Shown one piece after another: positions 1 to 8,281 of a stretch of 64,000 nucleotides of DNA. Numbering within the stretch: position 1 is the first letter of the stretch; every line of letters begins with the position of its first letter. This DNA comes from Microbacterium sp. C5A9 (GTDB taxonomy: Bacteria; Actinomycetota; Actinomycetes; Actinomycetales; Microbacteriaceae). The stretch spans positions 186,001 through 250,000 of the forward strand of contig NZ_JABXGD010000003.1 in the NCBI RefSeq assembly GCF_022627955.1. The letters are read 5' to 3'. The position numbers and the translations under genes were made by a program. A model generated the notes under the pieces. It saw nothing but the letters and a program-made list of their open reading frames with translations, did not search any database and was not told where the DNA came from.

Positions 1-10
1 CTGACGAAGC

Positions 11-25
11 GACCGGCACCCGGTC
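11..25. terminator. Short GC hairpin at window start
   Basis: GACCGG and CCGGTC are separated by three bases, a compact hairpin with no T-run. It could be the tail of a terminator for a gene to the left. The support is only the symmetry. Confidence 0.3.
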
Positions 26-54
26 ATCGGCAGGGGCTCGGTGTGCGTTCGCAC

Positions 55-75
55 GTTACCAACTGGTAACAAGTT
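55..75. promoter_or_regulatory. Nested palindromes upstream of the liv-type operon (candidate operator)
   Basis: GTTACC-AACT-GGTAAC (55-70) is a perfect inverted repeat. It overlaps a second one, AACT...AGTT (61-75). It lies in the 210-nt leader of the binding-protein gene, in a locally AT-richer stretch, as expected for a repressor site. No regulator gene is adjacent in the window, so the binding protein is unknown. Confidence 0.4.
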
Positions 76-210
76 CTGCCGATCTTCGCGTACCTCTGGT
101 GCTTTCTGTCTTTTGATGTAACCATCTATCAACCCAAAAGGGATGCTTCACACAGAATTTCACGGATTGTTTTGCCGGGTCCTGGCACCCGAGAAATGGG
201 ATCACCCCTC

Positions 211-1368
211 ATGAACGCATCTGGAAACCGGCCGCAGCGCCGCGTCGTCACCGCTGCCGCCGCCACCGTCCTCCTCGGCGCGACTCTCGTCGCCTGCTCG
301 TCGGCGACGACCGCGACGGACGACGCATCGGAATCGATCACCCTCGGCTACACCGCCACCCTCTCGGGCGACTTCGCGAGCTACGGCCTGCAGATGCGCC
401 AGGGTGTCGACCTCGCCGTGGAGGAGCTGAACGCAGACGGAGGCATCGACGGGCGCACGGTCGAGATCGTCTCGGCCGACGACGAGGGCAGCCCGGCGAA
501 CGGCCCGGTCGTCGCACAGCAGTTCTGCGACGAGTCGGTCGCCGCCGTCCTGGGATACAGCTTCTCGAGCGTCGCGCTGGCCGCCCTGCCCGTGTACGAC
601 ACCTGCGGCATGCCGATCGTCGCGTCGGCGGTCACCTCGCCGGAGCTCTCGGGCGCGAGCCCCACCTTCTTCCGCAACGTCTTCACGGATGCCTCTCAGG
701 GCGAGGCGATGGCCGCGCACGTGTACGAGTCAGGCGTCACCTCGATCGCCGTGCTGTTCCAGCAGGACGACTACGGCCAGGGCATCTCCGACGCCTTCTC
801 GGAGGCGTTCGAGAAGGCGGGCGGAACCATCACCTCGGCGCAGGCCTACCAGCTCGGGAGCGTCGACTTCGGAACCGTGGTCGACACCGCTCTGAAGGAC
901 GATCCCGAGGGCCTCTTCATCGGCGGGTTCTACACGGAGACCGCGAAGATCGCCGCGCAGGTGCGCGATGCCGGATCCGAGGTGGCGCTGTACGGCACCG
1001 ACGGAGCGGTCACCCCCGATCTCGTGGCCCTCGGAGGGGAGGCGGTCGACGGGATGACCGTGTACAGCGGCTTCTCCACGTCATCCGACGACCCCGACAC
1101 CCAGGCTTTCGTCGCGGCCTTCACCGAGAAGTACGACTCCGAGCCGACATCATGGGCGGCACTCGCCTACGACGCCACGAAGGTCGTCGCACAGGCCGTC
1201 TCCGACGCCGGCTCGACGGACCACGCCGCGATCGTCGACGCCCTCTCGGCGATCGAGGAGTTCCCGGGCGCGACGGGACCCATCAGCTTCGACGATGAGG
1301 GCAACCGGCTGGGCGACCTCATCTTCCTCACCGTCGCCGACGGTGCCTTCGTCCCGGTATCCGAGTGA
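211..1368 (+). CDS. ABC transporter substrate-binding lipoprotein, branched-chain amino acid (LivK) type
   Basis: A 385-aa extracellular ligand-binding protein of the Leu/Ile/Val periplasmic-binding (Peripla_BP_6) family. The N-terminus has basic residues, a hydrophobic stretch and the lipobox LVAC with Cys at residue 29, so it should be a membrane-anchored lipoprotein. The mature part opens with an ITLGYTATLSGDFASYG-type strand typical of LivK relatives. ATG 211 was chosen because it gives a normal lipoprotein signal and has GGGA upstream. In-frame TTG 172 and ATG 196 are alternatives. It is first in an operon with two permease domains and two ATPases. LivK-type proteins bind amino acids, amides, urea or aromatic acids, so the ligand here cannot be named; the downstream enzymes suggest a gamma-glutamyl or amide compound. 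Confidence 0.9.
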   Translation: MNASGNRPQRRVVTAAAATVLLGATLVACSSATTATDDASESITLGYTATLSGDFASYGLQMRQGVDLAVEELNADGGIDGRTVEIVSADDEGSPANGPVVAQQFCDESVAAVLGYSFSSVALAALPVYDTCGMPIVASAVTSPELSGASPTFFRNVFTDASQGEAMAAHVYESGVTSIAVLFQQDDYGQGISDAFSEAFEKAGGTITSAQAYQLGSVDFGTVVDTALKDDPEGLFIGGFYTETAKIAAQVRDAGSEVALYGTDGAVTPDLVALGGEAVDGMTVYSGFSTSSDDPDTQAFVAAFTEKYDSEPTSWAALAYDATKVVAQAVSDAGSTDHAAIVDALSAIEEFPGATGPISFDDEGNRLGDLIFLTVADGAFVPVSE

Positions 1369-1381
1369 CTCGACCCCTCCC

Positions 1382-1406
1382 GGGGCCGTCCCCCACGGAC
1401 GGCCCC
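1382..1406 (+). terminator. Intercistronic hairpin after the binding-protein gene
   Basis: Perfect 10-bp stem GGGGCCGTCC / GGACGGCCCC with a 5-nt loop, 13 nt after the stop codon and 27 nt before the permease start. There is no T-run. Such stems often attenuate transcription or protect the upstream mRNA, so that binding protein exceeds permease. Confidence 0.6.
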
Positions 1407-1432
1407 GCCCGTCACCCGAGAGGAATCGCACT

Positions 1433-2341
1433 GTGACTCAGGTACTCATCAACGGTCTCGCTGTCGGAGGCATCTACGGTCTCCTCGCGGTGTCCTTCAG
1501 CATCGTGTACGGGGTGCTCGGCATGGTCAACTTCGCGTTCGGCGAAGTCTTCATGTTCGGCGCATTCGGCGCCCTGGTGGCCTCGCTGTCGACCGTCCAG
1601 CTCGCGGGCGCCGAGCTCGCCGGGCCGGCGCTGCCGCCGTGGCTCGCCCTGATCGTGGGGCTGGTCGTCGGCGCCGCCGTCGGGTTCATCGTCGAGAGGC
1701 TGGCGTACAAGCCCCTCCGGTCCGCCCCCATCCTGTCGATGCTCATCACCGCGATCGCGGTCTCGCTCCTCCTGCGGGCCATCGGCACCTTCCTCTTCGG
1801 TGCGGCCCAGGTGCCGGTCGCGAAGCCGCAGATCGGCGAGGCGATCATCCTCGGCGATGCTCGCATCCAGCCGATCGACCTCGTGATCTTCGTCGTCGCG
1901 GTGTGCGCGGCCGGGGCGTTCTGGGCGATCGTGAGGTTCAGCCCGATCGGTCGGGCGATCCGCGCGACCGCGCTCGACAAGGACGCCGCCCGACTGATGG
2001 GGATCGGCATCGATCGCGTGATCGCGACGACGTTCATCCTCGGGTCCGCGATGGCGGCCCTGGCCGGCATCCTGTACTCGCAGAAGTACGGCTTCGCCGC
2101 CGCCGCCATGGGGTTCATCCCGGGCCTGAAGGCACTCGTCGCCGCTGTGCTCGGCGGGATCGGGAGCATCCCCGGGGCCTTCGTCGGAGGGCTCGCGCTC
2201 GGCGTCGTCGAAGAGGCCGCCGCGGCTTTCGTCCCGGGGGGATCCGCCTACCGCGACGTCATCGCCTTCGGCGTCCTCGTCCTCATCCTGTGGCTGCGTC
2301 CGCAGGGCATCCTCGGTCGCCGTGAAGTCGTGAAGGTGTGA
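1433..2341 (+). CDS. Branched-chain amino acid-type ABC permease (LivH family)
   Basis: A 302-aa polytopic membrane protein with about eight hydrophobic segments. It begins TQVLINGLAVGGIYGLLAV, the standard LivH N-terminus, and contains the EAA-like loop region near DKDAARLMGIGIDRV. The GTG start at 1433 is favoured by a GAGAGG ribosome site 8-9 nt upstream; the longer in-frame reading into the previous gene carries no family similarity. It should pair with the permease half of the next gene to form the membrane channel. The stop overlaps the next start (TGATG). Confidence 0.92.
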   Translation: MTQVLINGLAVGGIYGLLAVSFSIVYGVLGMVNFAFGEVFMFGAFGALVASLSTVQLAGAELAGPALPPWLALIVGLVVGAAVGFIVERLAYKPLRSAPILSMLITAIAVSLLLRAIGTFLFGAAQVPVAKPQIGEAIILGDARIQPIDLVIFVVAVCAAGAFWAIVRFSPIGRAIRATALDKDAARLMGIGIDRVIATTFILGSAMAALAGILYSQKYGFAAAAMGFIPGLKALVAAVLGGIGSIPGAFVGGLALGVVEEAAAAFVPGGSAYRDVIAFGVLVLILWLRPQGILGRREVVKV

Positions 2342-4188
2342 TGACGATGAACATCCAGAAGACAGTCCGCGTGCCGTTCAGCGCCGTCGTCCGCCGCATC
2401 GCCATCCCGCTCATCGTCATGGGCGCGGCGATCGTGCTTCCGTTCCTGCTCCCCGGCGACCGGTGGGTGCGCGTCGCCGCCCTGGCTCTGATCTACGTCG
2501 CGCTGGCGAGCGGCCTCAACATCCTCGTCGGGCTCACCGGACTGCTCGATCTCGGATACATCGCGTTCTTCATCATCGGCGCCTATACGACGGCAGTGCT
2601 CACAGCGCGGGTCTTCGTCGACGGACTCGGGTTCGATCCCGACGAGCTCTGGTGGCTGTTCCCGGTGAGCCTGGCGCTCGCGCTCGTGCTCTCGGCCGTC
2701 GCCGGAGCGATCATCGGATACCCCACGCTGCGGGCACGGGGCGACTACCTGGCGATCATGACCCTGGCGTTCGGCGAGATCGTCAGGATCGTGTCGATCA
2801 ACTGGGTCGATCTCACCGGAGGGTCCGTGGGAATCCGGGGGATCCCGCCGCTGAGCCTGGGAGGCAGCTCGCCCACCGGCACCTACTACGCGGTGCTCCT
2901 CATGGTCGTCGTGATCCTCATCGCGGTGGCAGGTCTGGTCGCCTCGCCGGTCGGGAGGGCGTGGGTGGCGATCCGCGAGGACGAACTGGTCGCCTCGTCG
3001 ATGGGCATCAAGACCAAGCGGTACAAGCTCCTCGCCTACATGTGCGGCGCGGCGGTCGCCGGGGTCACCGGCGTGTTCTTCGCGCACATGCAGCAGTTCA
3101 TCAATCCCGACAGCTTCACGCTCGAAGACAACTTCATCGTCCTCAGCCTCGTCATCCTCGGAGGTGCGGGAACGTTCTGGGGACCGGTCGTGGGAGCGAC
3201 GCTCTGGATCTTCTTCCAGGCGATCGCCAGGGACTGGGCGATCGTGCAGGAGCATCCCGAGTTCCGCACCGGAATCCTCGCGCTCATCGTCATCGTCCTC
3301 ATGATCGTGCGTCCGGGCGGTCTCGTCCGGCGTCGTCTCCGGCTGACACGAGCGCGTCACGACGCGGGTTCCCCCGGTGACGGCGAGACGCCGGCGCCGG
3401 ATCCCCGCCGACCCCGGAATCCGGGTGCGCCGACGCTGCAGGTCGACGATGTCTCGCGCACCTTCGGGGGGCTGTCCGCCCTTCGCGGCGTGACGCTGCA
3501 GATCGATCACGGCGAGATCGTCGGACTCATGGGGCCGAACGGTGCGGGCAAGTCCACGCTCCTCAACGTGCTCTCGGGGGTCACTCCCCCCTCGTCCGGA
3601 CGCATCTCCTTCGAGGGGATCCCCCTCGACAGGGCCGACTCGGCCGATGTGAACGCGGCGGGCATCGCACGGACCTTCCAGACGGTGCGTCTGTTCTGGG
3701 ACATGACGGTGCTCGAGAACATGCTGGTCGGAGCACACGGACGACTCAAGGGCTGGGTGCCGGCGTTCGTGCTCCGCCTTCCGAGGACCGCGAAGGCCGA
3801 GCGCGCCGCGGCCGACGAGGCTCGACGCCTCCTGGCGTTCGTGGGACTCGGCGACCGGGAGGGCGAGCTCGCGAAGTCGCTCGACTACGAAGGGCAGCGA
3901 CGCGTGGAGATCGCACGCGCCCTCATGACGAGACCGCTCCTGCTCCTCCTCGACGAGCCCGCCGCGGGGATGAACGAGAGCGAGACCAGGGCGCTCGCCG
4001 ACCTCATCGTGCGGATCCGCGATGCGGGGATCGACATCGTCCTCATCGAACACGACATGGATCTGCTGATGGGCGTCTCCGATCGCATCATCGTGCTCGA
4101 CCACGGGGTCGTCATCGCCGACGACATCCCCGAGCAGATCCGCAAGAACCCCCTCGTTCTCGAGGCCTATCTGGGAAGTGACGCATGA
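2341..4188 (+). CDS. Fused ABC permease-ATPase (LivM-LivG fusion)
   Basis: A 615-aa protein joining two normally separate subunits. Residues 1 to about 330 are a LivM-type permease with about nine membrane segments and a YPTLRARGDYLAIMTLAFGE-like core. A charged, proline-rich linker follows at about 340-365, then a LivG-type ATPase. The ATPase has Walker A GPNGAGKST near 397-405 and Walker B LLLLLDEP near 535-541. The signature region reads LDYEGQRR where LivG proteins usually have LSYGxQRR, so it is slightly divergent. The start is GTG 2338 or ATG 2341; ATG is used because it overlaps the upstream stop. The next ATPase starts inside its stop codon (ATGA), so both ATPases should be made in step. 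Confidence 0.9.
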   Translation: MTMNIQKTVRVPFSAVVRRIAIPLIVMGAAIVLPFLLPGDRWVRVAALALIYVALASGLNILVGLTGLLDLGYIAFFIIGAYTTAVLTARVFVDGLGFDPDELWWLFPVSLALALVLSAVAGAIIGYPTLRARGDYLAIMTLAFGEIVRIVSINWVDLTGGSVGIRGIPPLSLGGSSPTGTYYAVLLMVVVILIAVAGLVASPVGRAWVAIREDELVASSMGIKTKRYKLLAYMCGAAVAGVTGVFFAHMQQFINPDSFTLEDNFIVLSLVILGGAGTFWGPVVGATLWIFFQAIARDWAIVQEHPEFRTGILALIVIVLMIVRPGGLVRRRLRLTRARHDAGSPGDGETPAPDPRRPRNPGAPTLQVDDVSRTFGGLSALRGVTLQIDHGEIVGLMGPNGAGKSTLLNVLSGVTPPSSGRISFEGIPLDRADSADVNAAGIARTFQTVRLFWDMTVLENMLVGAHGRLKGWVPAFVLRLPRTAKAERAAADEARRLLAFVGLGDREGELAKSLDYEGQRRVEIARALMTRPLLLLLDEPAAGMNESETRALADLIVRIRDAGIDIVLIEHDMDLLMGVSDRIIVLDHGVVIADDIPEQIRKNPLVLEAYLGSDA

Positions 4189-4892
4189 CTGTGCTCGCGG
4201 TGAAGGATGTGTCGGTCTCCTACGGGGCTGTGCAGGCGCTGCGGAGCGCGAGCATGCACGTCGACCCCGGGGAGCTGGTGGTGATCGTGGGGGCGAACGG
4301 CGCGGGCAAATCGAGCCTTCTGCGCGGAATCGCCGGCTTGACGAGTGCGTCGGGCTCGGTCGAGTTCGCCGGCACGGATGTCAGCAGGCATCCCGCCGAG
4401 AGGAGGGTGCGCGCCGGACTCTGCCTCGTGCCCGAGGGCCGCCACATCTTCGGCAGCATGACGGTGCTCGAGAACCTGCAGGTGGCGACCTGGGGCAGTC
4501 GCCAGCGACTCCGCGACGAGCTGCCGCGCATCTACGAGCTGTTCCCCGTGCTCGAAGAGCGGCATGCCCAGGCCGCGGCGACCCTCTCAGGCGGAGAGCA
4601 GCAGATGCTGGCGATCTCCCGCGCGCTCGTGCGACACCCCCGCCTGCTCATCCTCGACGAGCCGTCGATGGGCCTCGCGCCGCTCATGGTCAAGCGCATG
4701 TTCGAGCTCATCAGCGAGATCCATCACGCGGGGACCAGTGTGCTGCTCGTCGAGCAGAACGCTCGCCAGGCGCTCTCCATCGCCGATCGCGGCTACGTCA
4801 TGGAGACGGGCCGCCTGTCGGGCGGAGCGAGCTCGGCGGAGATGCTGGCCGACGAGCGGCTGCACTCCGCGTACTTCGGCACCCAGTCCTGA
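4185..4892 (+). CDS. Branched-chain amino acid-type ABC ATPase (LivF family)
   Basis: A 235-aa cytoplasmic ATPase that completes the transporter. Walker A GANGAGKSS lies near residues 36-44, the signature LSGGEQQ near 134-140, and Walker B LLILDEPSMGLAP just after. The QARLLVEQN-type C-terminal motif (here LLVEQNARQAL) is characteristic of LivF. It overlaps the fused gene by 4 nt. A short hairpin follows its stop, then the amidohydrolase-like gene. Confidence 0.93.
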   Translation: MTVLAVKDVSVSYGAVQALRSASMHVDPGELVVIVGANGAGKSSLLRGIAGLTSASGSVEFAGTDVSRHPAERRVRAGLCLVPEGRHIFGSMTVLENLQVATWGSRQRLRDELPRIYELFPVLEERHAQAAATLSGGEQQMLAISRALVRHPRLLILDEPSMGLAPLMVKRMFELISEIHHAGTSVLLVEQNARQALSIADRGYVMETGRLSGGASSAEMLADERLHSAYFGTQS

Positions 4893-4907
4893 CCGCCTCG
4901 GCGGTCA
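4890..4907 (+). terminator. Short hairpin between livF-type gene and GGT-like gene
   Basis: TGACCGCC / GGCGGTCA with a 2-nt loop begins at the livF stop. It has no T-run and the next gene starts 23 nt later with a good ribosome site. Partial attenuation is more likely than full termination. Confidence 0.4.
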
Positions 4908-4930
4908 CCCACTCACCTCGAAGGACGACA

Positions 4931-6514
4931 ATGCACACTTCCACCCAGGCCCCCATCGCGATCGCGGCTCCACACGACGCGGCGGTGCGCGCGGCAGCCG
5001 ACATCGTCGCCGCCGGAGGCAATGCCGTCGACGCGGCGCTCGCCGCGGCCGCCGCACTGACCGTCGTCTACCCGCACATGTGCAGTCTCGGCGGCGACAT
5101 GATCGCGATCGTCCGTCTTCCCGACGGCGACCGCATCTGCGTGAACAGCACCGGGGCGTACGGCTCCGCCTCTCCCCTCGACACGCTGCTCGGCGGGCGG
5201 GAGTCGATGCCGGTGGAGGGTCCGCTCACGGTCTCCGTGCCCGGCGCGGTCGCCGGCTGGAAGGCCCTACACGACGCCTGGGGACTCCTCCCCGTCGACC
5301 GGCTGCTGCTGCCCGCGATCGAGCTCGCCGCCGCGGGCACCCGTGTGAGTCCCGGCCTCGCAGAGGCTGTCGAGGACGACGCCGATGTGCTGCGCGCGGA
5401 TGCCGGCATGAGGTCGATCTTCTTCCCCGAGGGGCGCGCTCTCACCGCCGGCGCCGATCTCGTTCAACCGCAGCTGGAACAGACGTTGAGGGCACTGGCG
5501 CGAGACGGCCTCGGGTCCTTCTACATCGGCGAGACCGCCTCGCGACTCGCCGCGGGGCTCGCCGCACTCGGTGTTCCGGTCACCGCCGCAGACCTCGCCA
5601 GGCATGAACCGCGGTTCGAGCAGCCGATCGCACGCCGCTTCGGCGGTCTCCGTGTCTCCACGGCGCCGCCGAACTCGCAGGGATTCACCATGCTCCGCAC
5701 CCTGGGCGCACTGCGCACGCCCGACACGGGAGAGCTGTCGACGGACGCCGGACTTCTGGCGGAGCTCTTCCACAGCGGCGACCGGATCAGGGACATGACC
5801 CTGGCTGACCCTCGCTTCGCTCCCGTCGACGTGGACGGCATGCTCCAGCCCGAGGGCCTGCGTCGTGCGCGCGAGGATGCCGAGCGGAGCCTGCGCACCG
5901 GGGTCCGCGAGCCCGGCGTCGTGACCCCACGACCGGGTGGCGACACCGTTGCCGTCACCGTCGTGGATGCCGACGGCACGGCGATCTCCCTGATCCAGTC
6001 GGTGTTCCACAGCTTCGGCAGCAAGCTTCTGGAGCCGTCGACGGGAGTGGTGCTCCACAATCGCGCGGCCTTCTTCCAGCTCGAACCGGGGCACCCCAAC
6101 GAGATCGCCATCGGCAAGCGACCCGCGCACACCCTCATGCCCGTCATCGTCGAATCGCCCGACGGGACGGTCGCGGCACACGGCACCATGGGTGGAAAGG
6201 CGCAGGCACAGATCCACACGCAGCTCCTCCTCCGCGTGGCCGAGGGCGCGACACCGCAGCAGGCCGTGTCGGCACCACGGCTCATCGTCGGCGATTCCGA
6301 GCACGGGACCGATGATCGGGACTCGGTTCTCGTCGAGCCGGGCATCTCGGCCACCGCTCAGGCGCAGCTCGCCGAGACCACACTGGAACTCCGGCTCGGA
6401 CACGAGTATGACTCGGGAGCAGGGCACGCGATGATCGCGCGCCGAGACCCCGACGGACGCCTGTCGGCGGGTGCCGACCCGCGCAGCGACGGCGGCGTCC
6501 ACATCTCGCACTGA
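4931..6514 (+). CDS. Gamma-glutamyltransferase-family N-terminal-nucleophile hydrolase (possibly oxamate amidohydrolase-like)
   Basis: A 527-aa member of the GGT family of self-cleaving Ntn hydrolases, which hydrolyse or transfer gamma-glutamyl groups or cleave related amides. The N-terminal half has GGNAVDAALAAAAALTVVYP and a LGGD motif. The presumed autoprocessing and nucleophile residue is Thr339 in GGDTVAVTVVD, aligned by its position five residues before VVD. No signal peptide is visible, so it should act in the cytoplasm, unlike secreted GGTs. From memory, the VVYPHM..LGGD stretch resembles the HpxW oxamate-amidohydrolase branch. Start ATG 4931 has GAAGGA upstream. Its place after a LivFGHMK-type importer suggests that it acts on the imported compound. 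Confidence 0.85.
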   Translation: MHTSTQAPIAIAAPHDAAVRAAADIVAAGGNAVDAALAAAAALTVVYPHMCSLGGDMIAIVRLPDGDRICVNSTGAYGSASPLDTLLGGRESMPVEGPLTVSVPGAVAGWKALHDAWGLLPVDRLLLPAIELAAAGTRVSPGLAEAVEDDADVLRADAGMRSIFFPEGRALTAGADLVQPQLEQTLRALARDGLGSFYIGETASRLAAGLAALGVPVTAADLARHEPRFEQPIARRFGGLRVSTAPPNSQGFTMLRTLGALRTPDTGELSTDAGLLAELFHSGDRIRDMTLADPRFAPVDVDGMLQPEGLRRAREDAERSLRTGVREPGVVTPRPGGDTVAVTVVDADGTAISLIQSVFHSFGSKLLEPSTGVVLHNRAAFFQLEPGHPNEIAIGKRPAHTLMPVIVESPDGTVAAHGTMGGKAQAQIHTQLLLRVAEGATPQQAVSAPRLIVGDSEHGTDDRDSVLVEPGISATAQAQLAETTLELRLGHEYDSGAGHAMIARRDPDGRLSAGADPRSDGGVHISH

Positions 6515-6540
6515 CCAGACCTCTCGAAAGGACACGACCC

Positions 6541-7032
6541 ATGACGACTCCCGAGCAGCGCGCCCGCGACCTCGGCCTGGACATTCCGGATTTCGGTGCC
6601 AGCGGCTACTACGGTGCCGATACGTACGGCAGCATGAAGCCGCATCACATCGTGGGCAGCGTGCTCTATCTCAGCGGCCACACCCCGGACCGCGCGGACG
6701 GCACCGTGCGGTTCGCCGGTCGCCTGGGCCAGGACCTCACCGTCGAGCAGGGATACGAGGCCGCCCGCCTCACCGCGCTCAACTGCCTCGGCGGAATCCG
6801 GTACGCCCTCGGCAGCCTCGACCGCGTGAAGAGCATCATCCGGCAGACGTGCTTCGTCACCACCACGATGGACTTCACCGAGGTGCACCGCGTCTCCAGC
6901 GGAGCATCGGACCTGTTCGTCGAGGTCTTCGGACCCGAGATCGGCCTCGGCGGACGAGCCACCATCGGCGTCATGTCGCTCGCCGGCGGAAGCAGCTTCG
7001 AGAACACCCTGACGGTCGAGATCGCGGACTGA
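6541..7032 (+). CDS. RidA (YjgF/YER057c/UK114) family protein
   Basis: A 163-aa protein of the Rid family, which in characterised members deaminates reactive enamines/imines such as 2-aminoacrylate. It has the family core LYLSGHTPD early and LGGRATIGVMSLAGG near the C-terminus. RidA-like proteins are usually about 130 aa; this one has about 30 extra N-terminal residues, as in longer Rid subgroups. Whether it keeps the catalytic arginine of RidA proper cannot be decided by eye. It lies 26 nt after the GGT-like gene with a GAAAGG ribosome site, so it is probably co-transcribed and may process a product of that enzyme. Confidence 0.85.
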   Translation: MTTPEQRARDLGLDIPDFGASGYYGADTYGSMKPHHIVGSVLYLSGHTPDRADGTVRFAGRLGQDLTVEQGYEAARLTALNCLGGIRYALGSLDRVKSIIRQTCFVTTTMDFTEVHRVSSGASDLFVEVFGPEIGLGGRATIGVMSLAGGSSFENTLTVEIAD

Positions 7033-7077
7033 TCCCCGCCCTCCATCGACACCGCCCCCCACTTCCCGAGGAGAACC

Positions 7078-7785
7078 ATGCCCGAACGCTCGCGACCGTC
7101 ACCGCAGAACCTCCACCTCGTGCTCATGCTCGCCCTCACCTTCTCGACCGGAATCGTCGACGCCGTCGGCTATCTCGGTCTCGACAAGGTCTTCGCGGGG
7201 AACATGACCGGCAACGTGGTCATCCTCGGCATGGCCCTGGCCGGGGCGGACGACCTGCCCTGGGTCGGTCCCCTGCTCGCCCTCGTCGCCTTCCTGGCCG
7301 GAGCGGCCATCGGAGGCCGGGTGCTTCGTCCCGTCGCGGCGGGGTGGAGCTCTCGCACCACCGTGCTGATCGCCGTCGTCGGCGCACTGCTGGGCATCGC
7401 CGGAATCGGGCTGTTCATCGCCGACGGGACCCCGCCCCCGCCGTGGGAGCTCGGGGCCACCCTCCTGCTGGCCACGAGCATGGGTGTGCAGGCGGCCGCC
7501 GCGCGTCACCTCGCGGTGAAGGACGTGACCACGGTGGTCGTCACCTCCACCATCACGGGTCTGGCCGCAGACTCTCGCTTGGCAGGCGGGGCCGGACAGC
7601 CCTGGATCCGCCGGGTCTCGGCGATCGCGCTCATCGCGGCCGGTGCCGCCGTCGGCGCGCTGCTGCTGATGGCGCACATCGGCTGGGGCGTCGTCGCGGC
7701 CGCGGTGATCTCTCTCGTCGTCGCGGCGATCGGAGAGGGTGCGTCGCGCAGGCTCCGTCGTCGGCAGTCGTCCGCGACGAGCTGA
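7078..7785 (+). CDS. YoaK family (DUF1275) membrane protein
   Basis: A 235-aa inner-membrane protein with about six hydrophobic segments. The N-terminal TFSTGIVDAVGYLGLDKVFAGNMTGN pattern (sTG..DA..YL.....F.anmTGN) is the DUF1275/YoaK hallmark. The family function is unknown. It starts 45 nt after the RidA-like gene, behind GAGGAG, and is the last gene of the putative operon; the next gene has its own promoter. It could be an efflux or uptake partner for the pathway, which is inference from position. Confidence 0.88.
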   Translation: MPERSRPSPQNLHLVLMLALTFSTGIVDAVGYLGLDKVFAGNMTGNVVILGMALAGADDLPWVGPLLALVAFLAGAAIGGRVLRPVAAGWSSRTTVLIAVVGALLGIAGIGLFIADGTPPPPWELGATLLLATSMGVQAAAARHLAVKDVTTVVVTSTITGLAADSRLAGGAGQPWIRRVSAIALIAAGAAVGALLLMAHIGWGVVAAAVISLVVAAIGEGASRRLRRRQSSATS

Positions 7786-7828
7786 GGGGGCCGGCGAAAG
7801 ATGTCGTCGATCGGTGAGCACCGCCCAC

Positions 7829-7834
7829 TAGGGT
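7829..7834 (+). promoter_or_regulatory. -10 element TAGGGT for a leaderless Nudix transcript
   Basis: TAGGGT lies exactly 6 nt before the Nudix ATG and no ribosome-binding site is present, so transcription should begin at or next to the start codon. The same arrangement recurs before at least ten other genes in the window. Confidence 0.6.
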
Positions 7835-7840
7835 GAACGC

Positions 7841-8263
7841 ATGGACATGCGGGTCGCGGCATACGCGGTCGTCACCGATGACGACGGACGCATACTTCTG
7901 GCGCGCTGGACGGAGGGGCGCCGAGTCGCGTGGACGATGCCCGGGGGCGGTCTGGAGGCGGGCGAGGCCCCCGAAGACGCCGTGCGGCGCGAACTCCGCG
8001 AGGAGACCGGCTACACCGTCAAGGTCGGCGAGCTGCTCGGCATCCATTCGCGGGTGATCCCCGCGAGTCGGCGTGTGAACCGCTCCGACGAGCCGCTGCA
8101 CACGTTGCGCATCGTCTACCGCGCCACGGTCACGGGAGGCAGGCTGCGCTTCGAGACCGACGGATCGACGGACATGGCCGAGTGGTTCACGCTCCGATCG
8201 ATCTCCGAGCTGCAGCGGGTGAAGCTCGTCGACATCGCACTAAGGATGGCGGGCATCCTCTGA
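7841..8263 (+). CDS. Nudix hydrolase
   Basis: A 140-aa MutT-like pyrophosphohydrolase. The complete Nudix box spans residues 36-58 (GGLEAGE...RRELREETGY), with the metal-binding RExxEE glutamates intact. These enzymes hydrolyse nucleoside diphosphates linked to another moiety; the substrate cannot be read from the sequence. The protein is a single domain of normal length. It has its own leaderless-type promoter and converges on the YbaK gene 18 nt downstream. Confidence 0.92.
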   Translation: MDMRVAAYAVVTDDDGRILLARWTEGRRVAWTMPGGGLEAGEAPEDAVRRELREETGYTVKVGELLGIHSRVIPASRRVNRSDEPLHTLRIVYRATVTGGRLRFETDGSTDMAEWFTLRSISELQRVKLVDIALRMAGIL

Positions 8264-8281
8264 CGCGCGTCGCGCGTCGGC

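Noticed and set aside
172..210. Upstream starts TTG 172 and ATG 196 of the first binding-protein gene
   Set aside because: They lengthen the signal peptide unusually and have no better ribosome site than ATG 211.
2248..4104. 618-codon open frame on the minus strand
   Set aside because: It is antisense to the fused permease-ATPase gene. The protein is Arg/Asp/Glu/His-rich low-complexity, as expected from GC-rich third-position effects, with no family motif.
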